Source: a virus. Taken from it: a stretch of DNA of 36,032 nucleotides. The notes below the pieces were generated by a model. That model ran no database searches. It was not told where the DNA came from and worked only from the letters and a program-made list of their open reading frames with translations. Every line of letters starts with the position of its first letter. Within the stretch, counting starts at the first letter, position 1. Both the position numbers and the translations under genes were made by a program. This document shows, piece after piece, positions 16,281 to 22,058 of the stretch. Location of the stretch: positions 1-36,032 of the IMG/VR virus record IMGVR_UViG_3300048135_000037, one strand, 5' to 3'.

Positions 16281-16733
16281 CTACTTATCGTAGCCGTTTC
16301 TGTGTGTTCTATTAGCACCCATAACTGACTGACGACCACCGCGACGAGTAAGCTCGTCAAACGATATTAGGTCGCGTCGGGATAGTTTAGGGTTATCATC
16401 TGTAAAGTTATCGACTGACACTGCGGCTATACGACTGTGTGTCTCGAAACGACTATGTTTATAGTTTACGACAAAGCGATAGCCCATACGCATAAGCTTA
16501 CGTGAGACGTTGTTTACAACCCATAGTGAACCTTTCATATCGTCAGCAGGTATCTCTAAGTCATTACCTTTGATGTGGTCAGTAATAAAAACCGTCCAAC
16601 CGCTATCTTGTCCATTAGGCACAATAGTCGATTCTATGCCAATCGGCAGTGTTTCAATCTTGACGCGTTCCTCTACGACGTGAGTATGCCCACAGTCGCA
16701 AGTACAGTTGCGTCGTTTAATCATAGTAGTCAT
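16281..16733 (-). CDS. Hypothetical protein, first gene of amidoligase cassette
   Basis: A 150-residue protein with AAGGA eight bases before its ATG. It has an N-terminal CTCDCGHTH cluster (10-18) that could bind metal, a beta-rich middle (GWTVFITDHI, GSLWVVNN, GYRFVVNYK) and a basic tail. It is the first gene after the promoter at 16833-16861 and so the head of the cassette transcript. No family recognised. Confidence 0.7.
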   Translation of the reverse strand: MTTMIKRRNCTCDCGHTHVVEERVKIETLPIGIESTIVPNGQDSGWTVFITDHIKGNDLEIPADDMKGSLWVVNNVSRKLMRMGYRFVVNYKHSRFETHSRIAAVSVDNFTDDNPKLSRRDLISFDELTRRGGRQSVMGANRTHRNGYDK

Positions 16734-16761
16734 AATATATCCTTTCTTGACTAAGTTAACA

Positions 16762-17057
16762 TTCCGTCGGAAGCCATTTGCCGTCGGGCTGGAGGCTCCG
16801 CCTACGCGTTAAGTTATCGATTTTCTAGCTTATTTACAAGTGATACTTCAGTCGCTGTCAATTATTTTTCCGCAATATTTCCGTCGGAAGGCTCTATCTA
16901 ACTAATTTAATAAATAACCGACCAATATCGAGCTCCGTCGAGCGGGACTATGCGTCTATCTAGCTCCGTCGGGCGGGAAGCTGGGACCAGAAATCCATCT
17001 AGCTACGTCGAGCTCCGTCGGGTGGAATTTACTGACCTATGTCTAGCTCCGTCGACT
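16762..17057. repeat. CCGTCGG-core repeat array in cassette control region
   Basis: A non-coding stretch holds at least eight copies of a CCGTCG core. TTCCGTCGGAA occurs at 16762 and 16879, and CCGTCGG at 16781. 14-mers of the form (T/G)AGCTCCGTCG(A/G)GC occur at 16930, 16961, 17010 and 17044, with variants TAGCTACGTCGAGC at 17000 and GGCTCTATCTAAC at 16889. Many are partly palindromic. Spacing is irregular (10 to 50 bp). They look like binding sites for a dimeric regulator or initiator. Confidence 0.7.
16833..16861 (-). promoter_or_regulatory. Sigma70-like promoter of amidoligase cassette
   Basis: On the minus strand a perfect TTGACA (16861-16856), a 17-bp spacer and TGTAAA (16838-16833, 4 of 6 to TATAAT) point toward the gene starting at 16733, with an A/T-rich stretch upstream. 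Two copies of the palindrome TTCCGTCGGAA flank it: 16879-16889 just upstream of the -35, and 16762-16772 within the leader. They are placed like operators. Confidence 0.6.
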
Positions 17058-17073
17058 GGAAAAAATTTTGGGC

Positions 17074-17104
17074 AAAAAAAAAGCTTGGGCCCCCGAAGGG
17101 ACCC
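17074..17104 (-). terminator. Rho-independent terminator with UUCG tetraloop
   Basis: Minus-strand sequence reads GGGTCCC-TTCG-GGGGGCCC then AAGC and nine Ts. The stem (17087-17104) closes on a C(UUCG)G loop and is followed by the U tract (17082-17074). It follows the small membrane-protein gene by six bases and separates the 17384-18049 transcript from the amidoligase cassette promoter. Confidence 0.85.
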
Positions 17105-17110
17105 TGGCTC

Positions 17111-17251
17111 TTACTCACAACAGTCACGTTGTGCATCATTTCTACCTAAATGGTATGACCTGATTTTATGAAACTCTATGGTTATACCGACTGCATAGAA
17201 AAATACTACAATCAAGGTAATAACACATAATACAAGTGCTTCTGCCATCAT
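17111..17251 (-). CDS. Small single-pass membrane protein (46 residues)
   Basis: A short gene with AAAGGAG just before tandem ATGs at 17251 and 17248. The product begins MMAEALVLCVITLIVV and has one strong membrane segment (residues 4-27), then a basic stretch and a CC pair near the end. It overlaps the 23-residue zinc peptide gene upstream and is directly followed by the UUCG terminator. Operon position and ribosome site make translation likely; function unknown. Confidence 0.7.
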   Translation of the reverse strand: MMAEALVLCVITLIVVFFYAVGITIEFHKIRSYHLGRNDAQRDCCE

Positions 17252-17319
17252 TTATCTCCTTTACATTTTGGGTAACATTCTTTCGGACTATAGTTACCAC
17301 ATTTATTACATCTAAACAT
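17248..17319 (-). CDS. 23-residue zinc-knuckle peptide
   Basis: AAAGGAG lies seven bases before an ATG at 17319. The frame begins MFRCNKCGNYSPKECYP and ends KCKGDK, giving four cysteines at CxxC and CxxxC that could bind one zinc ion. It ends overlapping the next start codon. Very short, but the ribosome site, overlap and residue pattern argue for a real product. Confidence 0.6.
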   Translation of the reverse strand: MFRCNKCGNYSPKECYPKCKGDK

Positions 17320-17347
17320 TATTTTCTCCTTTACTTATTAAGAGTAA

Positions 17348-17373
17348 GGCGCCCCGAGGTATAGGAGGGCGCC
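17348..17373 (-). other. Intercistronic GC-rich hairpin
   Basis: GGCGCCC (17348-17354) and GGGCGCC (17367-17373) form a 7-bp stem with a 12-nt loop between the gene ending at 17384 and the 23-residue peptide gene. No U-run follows, so an RNA-stability or processing element is more likely than a terminator. Confidence 0.6.
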
Positions 17374-17383
17374 ATCTACTCGT

Positions 17384-17632
17384 TTACTCGTTATTTCCTA
17401 AAGCCCACCAACCATTTCCGTTAACCTTATTAGACCAATCTTCCATTTCTTGGATGAACTTTCGTTGATTTGGATGCTTTCGCTTCCATTCTCTAAGCTT
17501 CTCTTTATTCATCAATCTTAATTGACGCTTAAGGTCTGCTATTCTTAACTCTCGTTGCCTTAGATTTTCTCGTTGAAGCTTTCGCTCTTTTACTCTGAGA
17601 TAATCAGCAACTGTTTTTAATCGCTTACTCAT
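17384..17632 (-). CDS. Small basic helical protein
   Basis: An 82-residue protein with AAGGAA upstream. It is dominated by a long Arg/Lys/Glu/Leu helix (residues 8-55; LQRENLRQRELRIADLKRQL) and ends in WSNKVNGNGWWALGN, rich in Trp and Asn. Likely a nucleic-acid- or protein-binding helix. Family unknown. Confidence 0.7.
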   Translation of the reverse strand: MSKRLKTVADYLRVKERKLQRENLRQRELRIADLKRQLRLMNKEKLREWKRKHPNQRKFIQEMEDWSNKVNGNGWWALGNNE

Positions 17633-17646
17633 TGTTATTTCCTTCC

Positions 17647-17675
17647 GAGAAGGGGCGATTGCTCGCCCCGTTCTC
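17647..17675 (-). other. Strong intercistronic hairpin before a ribosome site
   Basis: GAGAA-GGGGCGA-TTGC-TCGCCCC-G-TTCTC forms a 12-bp stem with one bulge in the 57-bp gap between two leftward genes. The ribosome site of the gene starting at 17632 follows it directly. Lack of a U-run points to processing or translational control. Confidence 0.6.
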
Positions 17676-17689
17676 TGTTTTCGGTTGTG

Positions 17690-18049
17690 TTATACCATTA
17701 TCTCAACTTTAAGTCCTAGTTGAGGTAACCCTTGCTTCTCAGAGTTACGCTTGTTCATTCTGACCCTGTCTTTCGCGAGTTGCTTGTTCACTTTGGTTAC
17801 AAGCTCTGAGATTGTTTGCATATCTCGTTGCGTGTTCTTAAGGTCTGAGATGACCGCCAAGTTTGATTGCGCTCTAGTACCCTTGACTCTGTGGTCTGAG
17901 GCATACTTGTCAATCAATGATTGCGCCGCATCCTGAGATATTACGCCATCTTTGGCCATGGTTTGGTAAGTACTCATTGCTCTGTCATAGACATCGCGAG
18001 TTACTACACCCTGTTTTTGTTTAACTACATCCGTTTTTTTAGTAGACAT
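17690..18049 (-). CDS. Hypothetical early protein, first gene left of the control region
   Basis: A 119-residue protein from the ATG at 18049, chosen because AAAGGGA lies nine bases upstream; a longer in-frame extension to 18229 has no site and runs through control-region DNA. The sequence, beginning MSTKKTDVVKQKQ, is helical and basic with a DVYDRAMSTYQTMAKDG segment and a coiled-coil-like second half. First gene left of the putative origin, so probably expressed early. No family recognised. Confidence 0.7.
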   Translation of the reverse strand: MSTKKTDVVKQKQGVVTRDVYDRAMSTYQTMAKDGVISQDAAQSLIDKYASDHRVKGTRAQSNLAVISDLKNTQRDMQTISELVTKVNKQLAKDRVRMNKRNSEKQGLPQLGLKVEIMV

Positions 18050-18499
18050 TATATTGTCCCTTTCGTTAATTGGCGTTATATTAAATCTCTGTTGTAGAGA
18101 ACCGCCAAACTTTGCAAACATAGTAGAAAAATTAAGCTTTGAACTCAGCAAATTGTGACGCGTTATGCGGGACGAGGCTCCCACCGCGAGTGTCTGATAG
18201 TTCCGAATTGTCAAATAATACATAAACAACCTACGGCGGTTATATCAAAGAGTCAATAGTTTTCTATAAGTTTTTTTTGGCGTGTCTGTAAGTGTTAATA
18301 TTGTTAGACTTAGTAGCAAAAAAAAGTTTGCTTAGAGGGTTGACACTAGGAAATAATAGATATTTTTTTCAAAAACTAACACTATATCCAAAAACCGAAT
18401 TTTCAACCAAATATTGGAATTTCTAATAGGAAAAAGACCCGACCCCTCATCGCGAAGAAAAGAAGCACACAAACTAAGCCAATTTTTTGAGATGGCGTC

Positions 18500-18528
18500 T
18501 GTGGATATGTGGATAATATTGTGGAAAA
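18500..18528 (+). other. Putative replication origin: three DnaA boxes
   Basis: TGTGGATAT (18500-18508), TGTGGATAA (18508-18516, exact complement of the classical TTATCCACA) and TGTGGAAAA (18520-18528) follow one another in the same orientation. Next to them are A/T-rich tracts (18481-18487 and 18598-18610) that could unwind. In a phage with its own DnaB-type helicase, this suggests host DnaA-assisted initiation. Confidence 0.6.
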
Positions 18529-18626
18529 CTGAACGTTTTTTGAAATTTCGGGGTAAAACTGGTGAGGTGGCAAAATTCGACGACTAGAATAATTTTGATA
18601 AAAAATTTTTCGATTAGACCCTCTCT

Positions 18627-18692
18627 AGAACACCGAGCATTATTTAAGATATAGATTTAATATTCTTAGTTATTTAAGAACATCGAACATTA
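18627..18692 (+). repeat. 16-bp direct repeat pair near origin
   Basis: AGAACACCGAGCATTA (18627-18642) and AGAACATCGAACATTA (18677-18692) differ at two positions and start exactly 50 bp apart, each beside a TTATTTAAG. They may be iterons or regulator sites in the control region. Confidence 0.5.
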
Positions 18693-18917
18693 GTGTTTTT
18701 TTTCGTCCTTCGAACTGTCAAAGTTACTCTGTTTGCTTTACTTGGGTCAATATCTTTTTTACATTTTGTTAATTTTTGTATTTCTAGCGATTTCAAGAGC
18801 ATTAGAAACTAGAACATTGTGACGTCGTGCGGTTTTTTTAACATTTTTACCTTTTTTATTTGACTTGTGTAGTATTTTTTATGTAAGTTGCATACACAAC
18901 AACGTTTAGGGAGAACA

Positions 18918-19229
18918 ATGGCAAAAGAAAAAGCAATGAGATTAAATATTGGTGGTCATGAATATAAAATAATAGAATTACCACTAGAGCACGAAGACAA
19001 TGATAAAGAATTGTATGGTAGGCATCTTGTAAAAGATAATATTATACTTATCAATAAGGATATAGAAGAGTCTAGAAAGCTTGAAACCTTCATACATGAG
19101 GTATTACATGCAATTTACTACAATACTGGCTTAGAGCACGATGAGAGGACTATTGAAGCTATAAGTAATGGATTATTTCAATTAGGAGTAGGAGAGTTTT
19201 TATGGAAGACATCAAAAAAGCAATCTTAA
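18918..19229 (+). CDS. Small zincin-like metallopeptidase
   Basis: A 103-residue protein from the ATG at 18918, preceded by AGGGAG (an upstream ATG at 18888 lacks a site). HEVLH (60-64) is the HExxH zinc motif, with Glu80 in ERTIEAISNGL as probable third ligand, the layout of ImmA/IrrE and SprT-like minimal metallopeptidases. First gene of the rightward transcript. It may cleave a host regulator, but the target cannot be read from sequence. Confidence 0.8.
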   Translation: MAKEKAMRLNIGGHEYKIIELPLEHEDNDKELYGRHLVKDNIILINKDIEESRKLETFIHEVLHAIYYNTGLEHDERTIEAISNGLFQLGVGEFLWKTSKKQS

Positions 19230-19405
19230 AGGCAAAAGAACAGGGTAATACTGCATTAGTGCAACGATTACAGCAAGAGCTAGATGCGTTAGAACAAATA
19301 CGTCAAAACCTTGATTGGGATAGATATGAAAAAGAATTGACTGTTTTAAGAAAACTAGAAGATAAACCCGATAAAGAGGACTTTCCAGATGAACCAGAAA
19401 ACTAG
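19202..19405 (+). CDS. Small charged helical protein
   Basis: A 67-residue helical protein (KKAILKAKEQGNTALVQRLQ, then an acidic tail) with GGAGAG before its ATG. It overlaps the metallopeptidase gene by 28 bp and the next gene by 17 bp. Unknown function; could be a partner of the peptidase. Confidence 0.7.
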   Translation: MEDIKKAILKAKEQGNTALVQRLQQELDALEQIRQNLDWDRYEKELTVLRKLEDKPDKEDFPDEPEN

Positions 19406-19748
19406 CACAGCAGAAGACGTAGTATCATATATAAAAGATAACTACCCTTCTACAGAAAAAGAATTTCAAACTCTTTTAAATGAAATGTATCTAACATTTT
19501 GTAAGAAACAGTTTGATTATGGTCCTGGCAATATTGCTATGGGTACCACGTTGAAAAACGAAAAAGAAGTCAATACAGCCTTATTTGGTATAATTGTAAG
19601 GCTAAATGACAAGATAAACAGACTAGTCAATCTTTCTACTAATCACGACTTCGAGGCTAAGAATGAGCCTGTAGAAGACGCATTTTTAGATATAGCTATA
19701 TATTCAGTTATGGCATTGATAGTCAAAAACCAGAAATGGGGCAAATAA
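19389..19748 (+). CDS. DUF1599 / MazG-like nucleotide-associated protein
   Basis: A 119-residue all-helical protein with the signature KKQFDYGPGNI (39-49), GIIVRLNDKINRLVNL (67-82) and EDAFLDIAIYSVMAL (95-109). This matches the DUF1599 family, related to all-alpha NTP pyrophosphatases and found with phage nucleotide-modification genes. Acidic residues in both halves could hold Mg2+. Probable role in the nucleotide pool, not proven. Overlaps both neighbours in the operon. Confidence 0.75.
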   Translation: MNQKTSTAEDVVSYIKDNYPSTEKEFQTLLNEMYLTFCKKQFDYGPGNIAMGTTLKNEKEVNTALFGIIVRLNDKINRLVNLSTNHDFEAKNEPVEDAFLDIAIYSVMALIVKNQKWGK

Positions 19749-20479
19749 TGGCGAAAGCTAAATTATGGACAGATGAAGAAGTAGTAATATTACATCAGTA
19801 TGAAAAAACAAATAAATCTGCTTTTCAACTGTACCAGGAAATTAGGATAGCTGGATACAATAGAACGTATAAAGCTGTACAAAGAAAAATAGAAATGCTA
19901 GGATTTAGAAAACCTAAGCGATATAAAACTGGACACGAGCTAAGTATAGGATACCTAGACATAGAATCTACTGGTTTTAGTGCAAACATAGACGTTATGC
20001 TTTCTTGGTGTATAAAAGGAAGAGGAGTCAAAAAGGTAGCTGGTGCTTGCATTACAAGAGAAGAGCTTATGTCTGATAAGTCAGATGCTCGTATAGTAGA
20101 GCTTCTAGTAGAAGAAATGAACAAGTATGATGTAATATTCACATATTACGGTACTAGGTTCGATATACCTTTTATTAGAACCAGAGCTTTATATCACGGA
20201 ACATACTTTCCTATGTATAGACAAAAGTCTCACAAGGACTTATATTACGTAGTAAGGTCTAAATTAAAGCTACATCGTTCTTCATTGATGGCTGCTACAG
20301 AGTTCTTTGGTATTGATGGAAAAACAAGAATCAAACCAGAATACTGGCAAAAAGCAAGATGGGGCGATAAAAAGTCTTTAAAGTATGTATATGACCATAA
20401 TGTTGCAGATGTAGAGATATTAGAGTTATTACATAGAAAGCTAGAAGAACACGCACCACCTATGGTGAGACCATTATAA
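19748..20479 (+). CDS. DEDD-family 3'-5' exonuclease with N-terminal Myb/HTH-like domain
   Basis: A 243-residue protein starting at a TAATG overlap. Residues 6-55 (WTDEEVVILHQYEKTN, then an RTYKAVQRKIEMLGF helix) resemble a SANT/Myb-type DNA-binding helix bundle. From 67 the RNase-H-like exonuclease fold shows YLDIESTG with Asp71 and Glu73, TRFDIPF with Asp139, HKDLYYV with Asp164, and HNVADVE with Asp221. Such enzymes trim DNA or RNA 3' ends. The fused DNA-binding domain suggests targeting to phage DNA or host-DNA degradation. Confidence 0.85.
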   Translation: MAKAKLWTDEEVVILHQYEKTNKSAFQLYQEIRIAGYNRTYKAVQRKIEMLGFRKPKRYKTGHELSIGYLDIESTGFSANIDVMLSWCIKGRGVKKVAGACITREELMSDKSDARIVELLVEEMNKYDVIFTYYGTRFDIPFIRTRALYHGTYFPMYRQKSHKDLYYVVRSKLKLHRSSLMAATEFFGIDGKTRIKPEYWQKARWGDKKSLKYVYDHNVADVEILELLHRKLEEHAPPMVRPL

Positions 20480-20488
20480 GGAGACGGT

Positions 20489-20725
20489 ATGGTAGATAAA
20501 AAAGAAGAAAAGCTAGTAATCATGAATGATGGTAAAGAAATTGAGTTTGTTATGTCTGATTTATCGGATGAGGCTAAAGCTCAATATACTAGGGCCAATG
20601 AACTTGCTGGTCAATTGATGCAAATAGACCGACAAGCTAACGAGTTAAGATTCCTAGCAAATAACTATATTCGCTTTGTTATCGACGAACTTGAAAAAGA
20701 AGTTGACGAAAAAGAAGAAAAATAG
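20489..20725 (+). CDS. Small DUF6447-like protein
   Basis: A 78-residue protein with AAGGAGA before the ATG. It opens with an IMNDGKEIEFVMSDLS hairpin and continues as a helix (AQYTRANELAGQLMQIDRQA) ending in an acidic-basic tail. This beta-hairpin plus helix pattern recurs in small aquatic phage proteins of unknown role. Family match from memory, moderate. Confidence 0.7.
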   Translation: MVDKKEEKLVIMNDGKEIEFVMSDLSDEAKAQYTRANELAGQLMQIDRQANELRFLANNYIRFVIDELEKEVDEKEEK

Positions 20726-20732
20726 TTAAATT

Positions 20733-21494
20733 ATGAAAGAACGCAAAGTAAAGGGTGTGACACACCTGCTTTTTGAAAGTCAAACAGAGTTTAGAGAATA
20801 TCATAGAGATATCTCTCTATCAACTGATTGGAGACATTCAAACAAGGGAGATTGGATATTGACTGACGATGGTCAGGTATGTCAAGTGTTGCACCTGGGC
20901 GTATTAAAAAAACACGACAGAAAGAAGGAAACTACCTTTATAAGAACAATAATGGGTTCTTATATATGTAGTCCTAAAGTAGTGATAAAAGGTGACATGA
21001 AAACAAACATGCATACTTTTTCTACTGCAGGCGAATCTCCTTCTGTTAGAAAGAAAAATAGAAAAAACGCTACTGATAAAGAGTTTTTGTTTGGCAAGTA
21101 CGTTGCAAAAGGAGATGATGTGGTCGAAGCATATATGAAAGCATTTCCTAGTAAAAATGAAAACTACGCTAAATCACAAGCAAAATTATTGTTAAAAACA
21201 GACAGGGTGAAAAACTTGATTAGAGAAGAAATAGATAAATACTTGAATGAAGCGGAAATTACTCCGAACTATCTTTTGGAAGAAATGAGAGACATTATAG
21301 ACAAAGGTGGCTCTTCAGATAGAGATAAGATTACAGCGATAACAACATTAATGAAAATATCTGGAATGATGGATACAGAGAAGACTACAGAGTCTTTAAC
21401 ATTATTTCAAGGTTTTACAAAGGAGCAATTAAATGCAATTCAAGGGTCCGAACACAAAAAACTGGCGGAAGTTAAGAAAGATAGCGAGAAGTAA
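20733..21494 (+). CDS. Terminase small subunit with extra N-terminal domain
   Basis: A 253-residue protein. Residues about 115-175 (EFLFGKYVAKGDDVVEAYMKAF, then SQAKLLLKTDRVKNLIREEI) match the terminase-small-subunit HTH that binds pac or cos DNA. The rest is a helical oligomerisation and C-terminal region. The first ~95 residues are an added beta-rich domain (GDWILTDDGQVCQVLHLGVL, TFIRTIMGSYICSP). It lies three genes upstream of the large terminase. Its last 62 bp encode a zinc ribbon in another frame. Confidence 0.85.
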   Translation: MKERKVKGVTHLLFESQTEFREYHRDISLSTDWRHSNKGDWILTDDGQVCQVLHLGVLKKHDRKKETTFIRTIMGSYICSPKVVIKGDMKTNMHTFSTAGESPSVRKKNRKNATDKEFLFGKYVAKGDDVVEAYMKAFPSKNENYAKSQAKLLLKTDRVKNLIREEIDKYLNEAEITPNYLLEEMRDIIDKGGSSDRDKITAITTLMKISGMMDTEKTTESLTLFQGFTKEQLNAIQGSEHKKLAEVKKDSEK

Positions 21495-21660
21495 TCGTTG
21501 TTTAATTTGTCACTATCCTTTAAAGAAAACAGCAGTATTCTTATGGAGTGCTAAGAAAAAAGACACTACGCATATAAAATGCTTTAACTGTTTAACAGTA
21601 TATAATAAATCATTTGGAATTACCGACGTAGGTATACCAAGAGAGGTAGGTGAATCATGA
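21433..21660 (+). CDS. Small zinc-ribbon protein
   Basis: A 75-residue basic protein with CLIC and CFNC pairs (residues 23-26 and 50-53). AAAGGAG lies inside the terminase small-subunit gene, eight bases before this ATG, so the 62-bp overlap is genuine. The stop overlaps the next ATG (ATGA). Basic charge and zinc site suggest nucleic-acid binding, perhaps in packaging. Confidence 0.75.
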   Translation: MQFKGPNTKNWRKLRKIARSNRCLICHYPLKKTAVFLWSAKKKDTTHIKCFNCLTVYNKSFGITDVGIPREVGES

Positions 21661-22058
21661 GATTAGCTGTATATGGAACTCTTAGAAGAGGATTTGAAGA
21701 AACTGGAAAAATAGAAGATTTCAGTTTAGTATTTCCTGGTCACAAGCATTTTCCAGCTTTAATTAAAAATAAAAAAGGAAAAGGAGCTGTAGTAGAGGTT
21801 CTAGATGTAGATAAAGAAGAACTAAGTATGTATGATATGTACGAGTCTGTAAAAGACGGTCTTTATATAAGGACTACAGTAGATGTTATAATGGATGATA
21901 CAGATGAAAAAGAAAAGTGTTGGGTCTATGTAGCTGGACCATTGCTTTGGCAAAACTCTAGTATGTTTACAGAAGTACCAGACGGAGATTGGCTTTCACC
22001 TAAAACATTAGTAATGATGGATAGAGTTTATGAAAAAGAATACCAAGAAGCCAGATAA
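21657..22058 (+). CDS. Gamma-glutamylcyclotransferase-family protein (AIG2-like)
   Basis: A 133-residue protein beginning LAVYGTLRRG, the substrate-binding loop of the GGCT/AIG2 fold. YDMYESVKDG with Glu63 provides the catalytic acid, and YIRTTVDV and CWVYVAG form the following strands. Members convert gamma-glutamyl amines or peptides to 5-oxoproline plus free amine. Its presence in the same phage as an amidoligase and a class II amidotransferase suggests it trims or reverses a gamma-glutamyl-type product. It overlaps the large terminase start by 29 bp, so it is transcribed with packaging genes. Confidence 0.9.
   Translation: MRLAVYGTLRRGFEETGKIEDFSLVFPGHKHFPALIKNKKGKGAVVEVLDVDKEELSMYDMYESVKDGLYIRTTVDVIMDDTDEKEKCWVYVAGPLLWQNSSMFTEVPDGDWLSPKTLVMMDRVYEKEYQEAR

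Larger units (their letters stand above)
18050..18917. other. Divergent intergenic control region
   Basis: About 870 bp without a convincing gene separates leftward from rightward transcription. It holds three DnaA boxes (18500-18528), a pair of 16-bp direct repeats (18627-18692), long A/T runs, and several TTGAC(A/T) hexamers (for example 18860-18865 pointing right) without a good matching -10. Promoters in both directions are expected here, but I cannot place them reliably. Confidence 0.6.

Noticed and set aside
16950-17171. 73-residue rightward ORF over the repeat array
   Set aside because: It lies antisense to the promoter, terminator and the 46-residue membrane gene, has low-complexity repeat-derived sequence and no ribosome site.
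18050-18229. Longer start (179 residues) for the protein ending at 17690
   Set aside because: The extension has no ribosome site, whereas the ATG at 18049 has AAAGGGA at good spacing.
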